From: Actinobacillus suis ATCC 33415
Lineage (GTDB): Bacteria; Pseudomonadota; Gammaproteobacteria; Enterobacterales; Pasteurellaceae
Assembly (NCBI RefSeq): GCF_000739435.1
Contig: NZ_CP009159.1
Location: 1,364,001-1,428,000, forward strand
Direction of reading: 5' to 3'
DNA length: 64,000 nt
Shown here: in pieces, positions 30,699 through 39,608 of the stretch
Position numbering within the stretch: the first letter of the stretch is position 1
How the letters are laid out: each line of letters starts with the position of its first letter
Made by a program: the position numbers and the translations under genes
The notes under the pieces: generated by a model
What the model was told of the DNA's origin: nothing
The model's input: the letters and a program-made list of their open reading frames with translations, nothing else
Databases searched by the model: none

Positions 30699-31311
30699 TT
30701 TTTTCTCCTTTTTCAGTTCCGATAATCATTTTTTTCTGTAACTCCGTAGTATTTACGATAGGGATAATCAGATTTTCATCAAATTGCCAATTCCAAGAAC
30801 GAGCGGTCGGCTTCACTTTAATCATTTCAATACAATTGGTCGGGCAAGGCGCTACGCATAATTCGCAACCGGTACATAAATCCGCAATAATGGTGTGCAT
30901 TGCTTTATTTGTGCCGATAATCGCATCCACCGGACAAGCTTGGATACACTTGGTACAGCCGATACACATATCTTCATGCACAAATGCCACTTTCACTTCC
31001 GGCTCTTCCACGCCGTCCATTGCCAGTACTTCTACGCCCATCAGATCTGCGATTTTCACCACCAACGGCTGACCGCCGGGTACACATTTAGTGATTTGAT
31101 CTCCATTAGCGATAGCTTCCGCATACGGTTTACAGCCGGGGTAGCCGCATTGACCGCATTGGCTCTGAGGCAACAATGCGTCAATTTGGTCGACAATCGG
31201 ATCTGCTTCCACTTTGAGTTTAATTGACGAATAGCCTAATACCGCCCCAAAAATTAAAGCAATCACGGCAATAGCAATTAAGATGTAGGTGATAATTGGT
31301 AAGTCTAACAT
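30691..31311 (-). CDS. rsxB: Electron transport complex subunit RsxB/RnfB
   Basis: 206-residue iron-sulfur subunit. One N-terminal membrane helix, then a four-Cys motif ([17 protein letters not shown]) and two ferredoxin [4Fe-4S] motifs, [16 protein letters not shown] and [19 protein letters not shown]. It passes electrons between RsxC and the membrane subunits. Start shares one base with the rsxA stop. Confidence 0.96.
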   Translation of the reverse strand: MLDLPIITYILIAIAVIALIFGAVLGYSSIKLKVEADPIVDQIDALLPQSQCGQCGYPGCKPYAEAIANGDQITKCVPGGQPLVVKIADLMGVEVLAMDGVEEPEVKVAFVHEDMCIGCTKCIQACPVDAIIGTNKAMHTIIADLCTGCELCVAPCPTNCIEMIKVKPTARSWNWQFDENLIIPIVNTTELQKKMIIGTEKGEKNV

Positions 31312-31892
31312 TAGATTTTCACCAATCCTGTAAAGCCCATAAAGGCAAGAGACATTAATCCAGCAGTGATTAAAGCAATTGAAGCGCCTTGGAAGGGACG
31401 CGGCACATCCGCCGCCACAAGGCGCTCACGCAATGCTGCGAAAAGCACTAACACTAACGAAAATCCAGCTGCCGCCCCGAAACCATATAAAACCGATTCC
31501 ACTAAATTATTTGCTAAATTTACATTTAATAATGCCACCCCCAGTACCGCACAGTTAGTGGTAATCAGAGGTAAATAGATCCCAAGTAAACGATAGAGAA
31601 TCGGGCTGGTTTTATGAACGATCATTTCTGTTAATTGCACTATCACAGCAATCACTAAAATAAAAACTAAAGTACGTAAAAACTGTGCTTCAAGTGGAGC
31701 TAAGATAAATGTCTCGACCAAATAAGCTGATAACGATGCCACCGTCAACACAAAAGTTGTCGCCATTCCCATACCAATCGCAGTTTCTACTTTTTTCGAC
31801 ACGCCCATAAATGGACAAAGTCCTAGGAATTTCACTAGGACAAAGTTGTTTATTAAAGCAGTACTGATAACTAACAATATATAATCGAGCAT
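31311..31892 (-). CDS. rsxA: Electron transport complex subunit RsxA/RnfA
   Basis: 193-residue membrane protein, first gene of the rsx operon. I start at the ATG at 31892 ([19 protein letters not shown]), which gives the family length; a frame to 31931 reaches into the intergenic uptake-sequence pair. [15 protein letters not shown] and [15 protein letters not shown] carry the conserved Cys residues of the RsxA/RsxE pair. Six hydrophobic helices. Confidence 0.94.
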   Translation of the reverse strand: MLDYILLVISTALINNFVLVKFLGLCPFMGVSKKVETAIGMGMATTFVLTVASLSAYLVETFILAPLEAQFLRTLVFILVIAVIVQLTEMIVHKTSPILYRLLGIYLPLITTNCAVLGVALLNVNLANNLVESVLYGFGAAAGFSLVLVLFAALRERLVAADVPRPFQGASIALITAGLMSLAFMGFTGLVKI

Positions 31893-31928
31893 AGAATCCA
31901 CAAAAGAAAGGTTCAATTCATTACAAAA

Positions 31929-31984
31929 CAAGCGGTTAATTTTACGCCAAATTTTGCAAAAAACAGCAAAATTTTAACCGCTTG
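31929..31984. repeat. Inverted uptake-sequence pair between divergent genes
   Basis: CAAGCGGTTAA at 31929-31939 faces TTAACCGCTTG at 31974-31984. It lies upstream of rsxA on one side and the secretion operon on the other, so it cannot be the usual 3' terminator of either. The rest of the 309-base gap (31893-32201) is AT-rich; both promoters should be here but no single pair of boxes stood out. Confidence 0.7.
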
Positions 31985-32201
31985 TAATACATCAAGCTAA
32001 AAATTCCGGTTATTATCCTGTCTTTTGCTATTTCTAACAATAAAAAATATTCACTATCTTGATCTTTATTAGTTTTGCTTGCATTACTGTATGATTTTTA
32101 TGAATTTTTTTACGCATTTTTTTAGAACATATTTCCTTATTTTCAGTCTAATGCGTGCTAGAATATTTGCTACCCATTTTATTTCTGCTGAATATTTCTC
32201 C

Positions 32202-33464
32202 ATGAAAAAATCTTATTATACTTTATTAAGTGTTGGATTATTTTTATTCACCCCATCACTCTCTCAGGCTGAAAGTTTAAAACAAATTTTACAATATGCT
32301 TTAGCTGAAGATCCCAGTTTAGAAGAAGCTCGCGCGCAAATTCGTATTGCAGAGAGCCAAACTAAGATTTCAGAGGCAGGACATCAACCCGTTATTTCTT
32401 TAAGCCAAAATGGTGTTATTGCTCAAAAGCATACTTACCAGGGCAAACGCCGTTCAGAGCCAAGTTTAAATGGACGTGTAAATCTCTATGCTTGGGGCGC
32501 AATTGAAGCAGAAATCGATCGCGATAAATATAGAACGGATTATTATCAACATAAATTTTATGAAACCCGAGAATTAATAGGGCAACGAATCGGCCAGCTT
32601 TATCTAAGCGCATTAAGAGCGAAAGAAAACATTGCGATCTATCAAGAAAGTTTCGACCGCCATACAAAATTAGTAGAAGACTTAAAAGTGATCGTTTCTT
32701 ACGATAATGGTCGAGCCTTTGAATTAACCGAAGCACTCTCTCGTCTGAATCAAGTTGAATCCAATATTGCACGCCAAGAACGAGTACTTTCTACCAGCTT
32801 GAGTCAATTAGCTCGCTATACTAAGAAAAACCTCGATGAACATTCATTACAAGATCCTTTTTCTTCACAGGATACGCATGCTTTTCTAAAACGCTACCAA
32901 AATAATGATCTCTCAGCTAACCCAACCTTTTTAGCACAACAAAAAGAAGTGAAAAGTAGTGAGTCGGCAGCAAAAGCAGCTGAAGCTCGCCGAATGCCAT
33001 CCATTAACTTAGAAGGGTCTGCAAGTCGCCATGAGCGAGAAGTTTATGTTGGTGTATCTTGGGATATTTATAACCAAGCAAGTAAATATGAAGTGGAAAA
33101 AAGCCAATACACTAAAGCAGCGGCTGAAGCAAAATTACGTGAAATTCAATTAGATGTGACGGAAAAAGCTCGTACGGCAGAATTAGAAATGTTCCGCTCA
33201 CAAAAACTGGCGAAAACAACACAACGTCAAATTAAATTACAACGAAAAGTTGTCGATGATACCGAACTACAATTTGATATTGCGACAAAATCATTACTTA
33301 ATTTGCTGGATGCATACCAAGAATTAACCAGTGTACAAGCGGAAGAAGTTGCAGCACGCAATGATTATCGAGATGCTGCTTTACTCTATTTGGTTTCTCA
33401 AGCCAAAGTAGCAAGTTGGGCTGGTTTTAGCACTCTGAACTTAACGGAAGAAAAAGGTAAATAA
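32202..33464 (+). CDS. TolC-family outer membrane channel of a type I secretion system (LapE-like)
   Basis: 420 residues. A signal peptide is clear from the ATG at 32202 (MKKSYYTLLSVGLFLFTP, cleavage after SQA); the frame stays open to 32079 but that part is AT-rich and unlike protein. Two homologous outer-membrane efflux (OEP) halves are seen, with QILQYALAEDPSLEEARAQI and SLNGRVNLYAWGAIEAEID in the first and YVGVSWDIYNQASKYE and LQFDIATKSLLNLLDAYQEL in the second. This is the AggA/LapE type found beside LapB and LapC exporters. One base before the ABC transporter gene. Confidence 0.88.
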   Translation: MKKSYYTLLSVGLFLFTPSLSQAESLKQILQYALAEDPSLEEARAQIRIAESQTKISEAGHQPVISLSQNGVIAQKHTYQGKRRSEPSLNGRVNLYAWGAIEAEIDRDKYRTDYYQHKFYETRELIGQRIGQLYLSALRAKENIAIYQESFDRHTKLVEDLKVIVSYDNGRAFELTEALSRLNQVESNIARQERVLSTSLSQLARYTKKNLDEHSLQDPFSSQDTHAFLKRYQNNDLSANPTFLAQQKEVKSSESAAKAAEARRMPSINLEGSASRHEREVYVGVSWDIYNQASKYEVEKSQYTKAAAEAKLREIQLDVTEKARTAELEMFRSQKLAKTTQRQIKLQRKVVDDTELQFDIATKSLLNLLDAYQELTSVQAEEVAARNDYRDAALLYLVSQAKVASWAGFSTLNLTEEKGK

Positions 33465-33465
33465 A

Positions 33466-35682
33466 TTGAAAGCGATTATCGACCACTTAGCTCATATCAC
33501 TCAATTACACGGTTCGCCGGTTGCTAAAGAGGCGCTTTCCGCGCAAGTGATACGAGAACAAAACCTCAATGTAAATTTTCAGTCCTTAGTAGAAGTTTTA
33601 CGTTCACATGGATTTGAAAACCAAATTTCTCATCGTGACTTAAAAGATATTCCTTCGCTTTCAACCCCAGTATTGCTGGTCTTACAAAATGAAGAAGCGG
33701 CGATTGTCACAAAAATTGAAGGTGCAGGTAAGGACAGAATTTATCATCTGTATCAAAATGGCATCACACATAGTGTATCTGCCGATTCACTTGCTCAGAA
33801 TTATTTAGGATATTGTTGGTTTATTAAGCCTCAAACAGGCAAAGATCAACGTTCCGAATTGCCGGAATACCATATGCCAAAAGCTTGGTTCTGGAAGGTA
33901 GTTTGGCGTTTCCGTTCTTATTATTATCAAGTGATCTTAGCAACGTTTATCATCAATTTCTTAGCCTTAGTCAGCTCACTTTATGTGATGAACGTTTATG
34001 ACCGAGTAATTCCAAATAAAACGTATGAAACCCTTTGGGCATTAAGTATCGGCGTAGTACTTGCGATTAGCTTTGAACTAGCGGCTAAATTAATTCGAGC
34101 ACATCTCACTGACATCGCCGGCAAAAAAGCCGACTTACTGATAAGTTCAGCTATTTTCAGACGGGTTATGGGGCTACGTTTAGTCGATAAACCGGCATCT
34201 TCCGGTTCTTATGCCAACAACTTACGTGAATTCGAATCCGTTCGAGAATTTATGACTAGCGCAAGTTTACTGGTATTAGTTGACTTGCCTTTCGTATTGT
34301 TATTTATTTTTGTGATTTTCTTGGTGGGTGGTTCCTTAGCGCTCGTGCCATTGATCATTATCCCAATTGTGATGATTGTCGGCTTTGCGGTACAACCGAA
34401 AATTGCTGAAAACATTAATAAAACCATGCGCGAAAGCTCGCAACGACAAGGTTTAGTTGTGGAAGTGATTGACGGTATTGAAACCTTAAAAACCAATAAT
34501 GCGGCAAATTGGGCTCAGCAACGTTGGGATTCTTATACGGCAAAAACGGCCGCAACACAAATTAAGGTCAAAGATTTAAGTAATTTTGTCGTAAATTTTT
34601 CAACGGCAATGCAGCAACTGAATACAGTTTTCTTAGTTGTCGTCGGGACTTACCTTATCCATGCGGAAAATGAAGCCTCTCGTATTACGATGGGTGCATT
34701 GATTGCTTCCGTGATTCTTTCTGGTCGGGCATTGGCACCATTATCACAAATTGCCGGACTGGCAACGCGTTTCCAACAAGCTCGTCTAGCATTAAAAGGT
34801 TTGGATAGTATTATTGAGCGCCCGACCGAGCGAGATCCGGAACGTAAATATATTACGCTGTCATCGGTACAGGGACATATTCAATTTAACCAAGCACATT
34901 TCCAATATTCGGAGCAAGGTAACGATATTGTTTCAGGGTTGAATTTACAGATAAAACCAGGTGAGAAAATCGGTATTTTAGGCAGAATCGGAAGCGGCAA
35001 AACAACACTACTTAAATTGGCTTCAGGTTTATACGAACCAAGCAAAGGTAACGTTACATTAGATAATGTAGATTTACGCCAAATTGATCCAAACTTCTTA
35101 CGTAACCAAATAGCACTGTTTAGCCAGTCGCCTCGCTTATTTTTAGGTTCATTACGTGAAAACTTAGATTTAGCACGTACTGACAATTTCGCCAGTGACC
35201 AAGAGCTATTACTAGCGCTACGTCGTTTCGGCTTAGATCGCATTATCCAGCAGCATCCTCGCGGTTTGGATATGCCTTTAGGTGAAAATGGACAAGGCTT
35301 ATCCGGCGGTCAAAAACAATTAGTAGCCTTAGCACGCTTAACTTTAAAAGATCCAAAAGTAGTTTTGCTTGATGAACCGACCAGCGATCTTGACCAAGGC
35401 TCGGAAATGATGGTGTTAAACGCTTTAGCGAATTGGACGAAAAATCGTACGATGCTGGTAGTTACGCATCGTCCGCAAGTATTACGAATTGTTGAGCGAG
35501 TAATCGTGGTAGAAAATGGCAAAATCGTATTAGATGGTCCTCGTGATACCGTGTTAGCAAAATTGCGTGAGAATGAACAAGCAAAAAAACAACAAAATTC
35601 GACCGCTAGTACTAAACAAGCAGAACCTGTAGCAACACAATCTCAAGGAAGTGAAAATAATGAGCAACCAAGAAAAAATTAG
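33466..35682 (+). CDS. Type I secretion ABC transporter (LapB/RtxB-like)
   Basis: 738-residue inner-membrane exporter. It begins with a C39-like domain (about residues 1-125) without the catalytic Cys, so it docks but does not cleave a substrate. A six-helix ABC membrane domain covers about 150-430, followed by an ATPase with GRIGSGKTT near 507, signature LSGGQKQ near 612 and LLDEPTSDLD near 635. This is the layout of HlyB, RtxB and LapB. The start codon is TTG at 33466, with AAAAAGG 8 bases upstream and the previous stop one base before. It overlaps the adaptor gene. Confidence 0.9.
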   Translation: MKAIIDHLAHITQLHGSPVAKEALSAQVIREQNLNVNFQSLVEVLRSHGFENQISHRDLKDIPSLSTPVLLVLQNEEAAIVTKIEGAGKDRIYHLYQNGITHSVSADSLAQNYLGYCWFIKPQTGKDQRSELPEYHMPKAWFWKVVWRFRSYYYQVILATFIINFLALVSSLYVMNVYDRVIPNKTYETLWALSIGVVLAISFELAAKLIRAHLTDIAGKKADLLISSAIFRRVMGLRLVDKPASSGSYANNLREFESVREFMTSASLLVLVDLPFVLLFIFVIFLVGGSLALVPLIIIPIVMIVGFAVQPKIAENINKTMRESSQRQGLVVEVIDGIETLKTNNAANWAQQRWDSYTAKTAATQIKVKDLSNFVVNFSTAMQQLNTVFLVVVGTYLIHAENEASRITMGALIASVILSGRALAPLSQIAGLATRFQQARLALKGLDSIIERPTERDPERKYITLSSVQGHIQFNQAHFQYSEQGNDIVSGLNLQIKPGEKIGILGRIGSGKTTLLKLASGLYEPSKGNVTLDNVDLRQIDPNFLRNQIALFSQSPRLFLGSLRENLDLARTDNFASDQELLLALRRFGLDRIIQQHPRGLDMPLGENGQGLSGGQKQLVALARLTLKDPKVVLLDEPTSDLDQGSEMMVLNALANWTKNRTMLVVTHRPQVLRIVERVIVVENGKIVLDGPRDTVLAKLRENEQAKKQQNSTASTKQAEPVATQSQGSENNEQPRKN

Positions 35683-36883
35683 TCAAGCAGATCTTGCTTT
35701 AATTAACGATCTGAATGCTGCGATGCAGACCGAAAAACATCGTGGCATATTTGCTGTGATTATCTTGTTCTTCGCTTTTCTCGTGGTCTTCGTAATTTGG
35801 GCATATAATAGTCCATTGGAAGAAGTCACTCGCGGGCAAGGGAGTGTTATCCCGACCAGTCGTGAACAAATAGTACAGAGTCTTGATCCCGGCATTATTC
35901 GCGAAATGAAAGTAAAAGAAGGTGATATTGTCGAAAAAGATCAAATTTTACTAACTTTGGACGATACCCGTAGTTCTGCAATGTTGCGAGAAACTAAAGC
36001 GAAAGTGCTTAATCTACAAGCTGTTTCAACTCGTTTACAAGCTGAAGCTTATGGTATGCCGCTTAAATTTAGCGCTGATATTCCTCGTGATATTCAAGCG
36101 CGCGAGAAAGCCGCTTATCAAGCTCGTTTACGAGCTATGAGTGATGCGGTGAAAGGTTTAACACACAGTAAAGCACTATTGGATCGTGAAATTGCACTCA
36201 CCTCGCCAATGGTAAAAAGAGGTGTAATGTCCGAAGTTGAATTACTGCGGACTAAGCGTCAATCGGCCGATTTAGCACAACAAATTGCAGAGCGTAAAAA
36301 TCGTTATGCTGCTGAAGCGAATGAGGAATTAGTTCGAACAGAATCTGAATTAGCACAAGCGAAAGAAACGCTGGCGATGTATGCAGATCCGGTTGAACGT
36401 TCGCAAATCAAAGCTCCGCTACGTGGTATTGTGAAAAATATCAAAATCAATACAGTTGGCGGTGTGGTTCAAGCCGGACAAGATATTCTGGAAATTGTAC
36501 CGTTGGATGAAAAATTGTTAGTACAGGCCTATATTAGCCCTAAAGATGTCGCATTTATTCGAAGCGGACAACCTGCTCTAGTTAAAATCAGTGCCTATGA
36601 CTATGCAATTTATGGCGGACTTGAGGGAAAAGTGACGCTTATCAGCCCAGATACCTTGCAAGATGATCGAACTCAGAGTACGTTAAAATTAAATCCGGAT
36701 GAGTCTTACTACCGTATTTTAGTCGAAACCAACGAAAGTAAAATTTTCGACAAAAATGGCAATCCGCTTGAGATTACGCCGGGTATGACCGCTACAGTTG
36801 ATATCCGAACCGGAGAAAAAACAATTTTCCAATATCTGATCAAACCGATTACGCGTATGAAGCAAGCAATGCAAGAGCGCTAA
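35660..36883 (+). CDS. Type I secretion membrane-fusion protein (HlyD/LapC-like)
   Basis: Periplasmic adaptor linking the ABC exporter to the outer membrane channel. 407 residues from the ATG at 35660 (MSNQEKISQADLALINDLNA), which overlaps the transporter gene by 23 bases and has AAGGAAG upstream. One membrane helix lies near residues 33-53, then a lipoyl-like half (PGIIREMKVKEGDIVEKDQ), a coiled-coil hairpin (about 100-230), and the second half ending GMTATVDIRTGEKTIFQYLI, the family C-terminus. The coiled coil is of the HlyD/LapC type. Confidence 0.9.
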   Translation: MSNQEKISQADLALINDLNAAMQTEKHRGIFAVIILFFAFLVVFVIWAYNSPLEEVTRGQGSVIPTSREQIVQSLDPGIIREMKVKEGDIVEKDQILLTLDDTRSSAMLRETKAKVLNLQAVSTRLQAEAYGMPLKFSADIPRDIQAREKAAYQARLRAMSDAVKGLTHSKALLDREIALTSPMVKRGVMSEVELLRTKRQSADLAQQIAERKNRYAAEANEELVRTESELAQAKETLAMYADPVERSQIKAPLRGIVKNIKINTVGGVVQAGQDILEIVPLDEKLLVQAYISPKDVAFIRSGQPALVKISAYDYAIYGGLEGKVTLISPDTLQDDRTQSTLKLNPDESYYRILVETNESKIFDKNGNPLEITPGMTATVDIRTGEKTIFQYLIKPITRMKQAMQER

Positions 36884-36900
36884 ATCATTCTCATTTTAAT

Positions 36901-36931
36901 AAGGCTGTCTGATCTTCAGGCAGCCTTTTTT
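36901..36931 (+). terminator. Intrinsic terminator of the secretion operon
   Basis: AAGGCTGTCTGA and TCAGGCAGCCTT pair (one G-U) around a short loop and are followed by TTTTTT. It lies 17 bases after the adaptor gene stop. Confidence 0.88.
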
Positions 36932-37041
36932 ATCACAAAAATTTACAATCTGTTATCCGCTTTATTTTTCCGTCACTTAGCAAATTGCAACCCCTCCCCT
37001 GCAAATTTTTTGATTTTATTTTCAAAAAAAATAACTACAAT

Positions 37042-37088
37042 GCACAACATATTGTGCTAGCAACAAGAAATAACACAATATATAGTAA
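37042..37088 (+). promoter_or_regulatory. Paired NrdR-box-like palindromes upstream of nrdG
   Basis: GCACAACATATTGTGC (37042-37057) and ACACAATATATAGTAA (37073-37088) both resemble the NrdR consensus ACACWATATWTDGTGT. Their centres are 31 bases apart, three helical turns, as in known NrdR operators. The second box ends 14 bases before the nrdG ATG. Confidence 0.7.
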
Positions 37089-37102
37089 CAATTTTATAAC
37101 AA

Positions 37103-37570
37103 ATGAAAAACCTCAGATTCTGCTCAGAACAAATTGTTTGGCAAGAAGTGCCGCACGAAACCTCACTCGCCTTCTTAATTACCGGCTGCCCGTTAGGCTG
37201 TAAAGGCTGCCATAGTACAGAAAGCTGGAAGGTTGGAAGCGGTCAAATTTTGACAAAAAATTACCTCATCGAGCAATTAAATAAATACCAAGGCTTAATC
37301 AGCTGCGTACTTTTTATGGGTGGCGAATGGCTACCCGAACAACTTATTCCGCTACTGAGTTACTGCAAACAAAGAGGGCTACAGACTTGCCTTTATACTG
37401 GGCTTGAACGAAATGAGCTTTCTGCAGAGTTGCTTTCGCAATTAACCTACCTAAAAACTGGGCGTTGGATAGCAGAAAGAGGCGGTCTAAATAGTCTTAC
37501 CACCAATCAACGATTTATCGATTTACGCACCGGCGAAAATCTAAATCACTTATTTAGCAAGGGAGTTTAA
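37103..37570 (+). CDS. nrdG: Anaerobic ribonucleotide reductase activase
   Basis: Radical SAM enzyme that makes the glycyl radical on NrdD. 155 residues. The cluster motif is C29-x3-C33-x2-C36 (ITGCPLGCKGCHSTESW), followed by a Gly motif (FMGGEW) and TCLYTGLE. Beyond these motifs it has little in common with the classical enterobacterial NrdG, and it precedes nrdD here, whereas nrdD comes first in E. coli. I think it belongs to the smaller NrdG branch that pairs with a short NrdD; this needs a phylogeny. No strong ribosome site before the ATG. Confidence 0.88.
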   Translation: MKNLRFCSEQIVWQEVPHETSLAFLITGCPLGCKGCHSTESWKVGSGQILTKNYLIEQLNKYQGLISCVLFMGGEWLPEQLIPLLSYCKQRGLQTCLYTGLERNELSAELLSQLTYLKTGRWIAERGGLNSLTTNQRFIDLRTGENLNHLFSKGV

Positions 37571-37574
37571 TCAT

Positions 37575-39356
37575 ATGATTCGCTTACAACCTAATCAACT
37601 TGAAGGCAAATTAGGCTTTATTGATCATTATCTGCACGCAAAAAATGCGGCGGACGGTTCCAAAATGGATGCGAATGCCAATGTGACCCAAAAAAACATT
37701 GCCACCATGGAAAATGAAATGATGAAAGACTTCTTTGTGCAAATTAACCGAGCAAAAGTAAGCAACAAAATTGCCGAATTATTTGATGAAGAACTTGCGG
37801 GCGAATACCTACGTCAAATTGAATCACACGAAATCTACGTACACGATGAAACTAGCCTCAAGCCATATTGTGTCTCAGTAACAATGTACCCTTTCTTACG
37901 TGACGGACTCACCAAATTAGGTGGCGAATCTAAAGCTCCAAAACATCTTGCTTCATTTTGTGGTTCGTTTGTGAATTTCGTGTTTGCGGTCAGCTCACAA
38001 TTTGCCGGAGCGGTTGCTACCGTTGAGTTTCTCATGTATTTTGACTATTTCGCACGTAAAGATTTTGGTGATAATTATCTTGAAACCCACCGTAGTGAAA
38101 TCGAAAATCATCTACAACAAGTAGTTTATAGTATTAATCAACCGGCTGCCGCTCGTGGTTACCAAAGCGTGTTTTGGAATATTTCACTTTATGACAAACA
38201 CTACTTTGAAGCGATGTTCGGTAATTTTGTGTTCCCTGATTTTGAACGCCCGAATTGGGAAACGACTGCCGCACTACAAATTTTCTTTATGAAATGGTTT
38301 AACCAAGAACGCACTAAAGCGATTTTAACTTTCCCTGTGGTAACAGCCGCAATGCTGACCGAAAATGGTAAATGTAAAGATAATCAATTCGCCGATCAAA
38401 TGGCAGAAGAGCTTTCGCAAGGTAATTCATTCTTTATTTATCAATCGGATAACCCAGATTCACTCGCTTCTTGTTGCCGTTTACGTAATGAAATCTCGGA
38501 TCACACATTCTCTTATTCATTGGGTGCCGGCGGCGTGGCGACTGGTTCGATCAACGTCATTACCATCAATATGAACCGTTTAGTGCAAGATGGGCGTAAT
38601 TTAGAAGAAGAAGTTGGCAAAATTCATAAATATCAATACGCTTATCGTAAATTAATGGAAGAATATTTAGCAGCGGGAATGCTCCCTGTCTATGATGCGG
38701 GATTTATTTCTTTAGATAAGCAATTCCTCACGATCGGCATTAACGGAATGGCGGAAGCTGCTGAATCACAAGGCTTAACCGTTGGTTATAATCCTGATTA
38801 TATGCAGTTTGTACAAAGCCGTTTAAAAGTAATTTTTGAAGCAAATCAGACCGCTTCCAAAAAATATGGTGTGAAGTTCAATACCGAATTTGTACCAGCG
38901 GAAAATCTCGGTGTGAAAAATGCCAAATGGGATAAAGAGGACGGCTATTTTGTGCCTCGTGACTGCTACAACTCTTATTTCTATGTGGTGGAAAACGAAA
39001 ACACCAATGCTTTGGATAAATTCTTACTGCACGGAAAAGAACTGATTGAATGGTTAGATGGTGGTTCGGCCTTACACCTCAACCTAGACGAAGCATTAAC
39101 CCAAACTGGCTACCGCTCGTTACTTGATATTGCGGCTAAAACAGGTTGTAACTATTTCTGTATTAATGTGAAAATCACCATTTGTAACGAATGTGCACAT
39201 ATTGATAAACGCACCTTATGCAGCTGCTCAAAATGCGGTTCACAAAATATCGACTACGGCACACGCGTGATCGGCTACTTAAAACGAGTATCCGCCTTCA
39301 GCTCCGCCCGCCAAAAAGAACACAGCTTGCGTTTTTACCATAGGGAAGCGGCTTAG
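37575..39356 (+). CDS. nrdD: Anaerobic ribonucleoside-triphosphate reductase, short form
   Basis: Class III reductase of 593 residues; the classical enzyme has about 710. It starts almost at the catalytic barrel, with no room for an ATP-cone. YVHDETSLKPYC (C99) and ASFCGSFVNF (C129) are in the N-terminal half, and LASCCRLRNE carries the likely active-site Cys. A zinc site is formed by C537/C540 and C551/C554 (CNECAHIDKRTLCSCSKC). The glycyl radical motif is RVIGYL with Gly567, followed by LRFYH. It starts 4 bases after nrdG; GGGAG precedes the ATG. Confidence 0.92.
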   Translation: MIRLQPNQLEGKLGFIDHYLHAKNAADGSKMDANANVTQKNIATMENEMMKDFFVQINRAKVSNKIAELFDEELAGEYLRQIESHEIYVHDETSLKPYCVSVTMYPFLRDGLTKLGGESKAPKHLASFCGSFVNFVFAVSSQFAGAVATVEFLMYFDYFARKDFGDNYLETHRSEIENHLQQVVYSINQPAAARGYQSVFWNISLYDKHYFEAMFGNFVFPDFERPNWETTAALQIFFMKWFNQERTKAILTFPVVTAAMLTENGKCKDNQFADQMAEELSQGNSFFIYQSDNPDSLASCCRLRNEISDHTFSYSLGAGGVATGSINVITINMNRLVQDGRNLEEEVGKIHKYQYAYRKLMEEYLAAGMLPVYDAGFISLDKQFLTIGINGMAEAAESQGLTVGYNPDYMQFVQSRLKVIFEANQTASKKYGVKFNTEFVPAENLGVKNAKWDKEDGYFVPRDCYNSYFYVVENENTNALDKFLLHGKELIEWLDGGSALHLNLDEALTQTGYRSLLDIAAKTGCNYFCINVKITICNECAHIDKRTLCSCSKCGSQNIDYGTRVIGYLKRVSAFSSARQKEHSLRFYHREAA

Positions 39357-39608
39357 TCCCCTCTCTCTGCAAAAATTGCCTGACGCAATTTTTACTGTCT
39401 CTCTCCCTCAAGGGGAGAGAGTGTTTTATATTGAAAAGTCGAACAAATATCAAAAGACTAAATAAAACTGAAATGCTGGCGCTAGTGTCCTCACTCGTGC
39501 CTTTTCTTTTTAAAGCTTAACACCGCTTAAGAGGAAATAAGACAAACGAGATACTTATACAATTCCCCCTCTTTAGCAAAGAGGGATTAGGGGAGATTTG
39601 ATAAGAAA
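39357..39608. repeat. Intergenic region made of hairpin repeats
   Basis: After nrdD there is a perfect hairpin (AAAAATTGC at 39371, GCAATTTTT at 39385-39393), then CTCTCCC/GGGGAGAG around 39401-39420, and at 39561-39599 a palindromic element CCCTCTTTAGCAAAGAGGG with the tail ATTAGGGGAGATTT. The same element recurs near 41.2 and 45.9 kb. No gene is seen. The first hairpin may terminate nrdD. Confidence 0.7.

Noticed and set aside
31893-31931. Longer N-terminus of RsxA
   Set aside because: It would reach into the uptake-sequence hairpin and exceeds the family length; the ATG at 31892 fits.
32079-32201. N-terminal extension of the TolC-like protein
   Set aside because: The extra 41 residues are AT-rich and Phe-rich; a proper signal peptide begins at 32202.
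37010-37025. FNR-like site before nrdG
   Set aside because: TTGATTTTATTTTCAA has the wrong half-site spacing and a poor second half.
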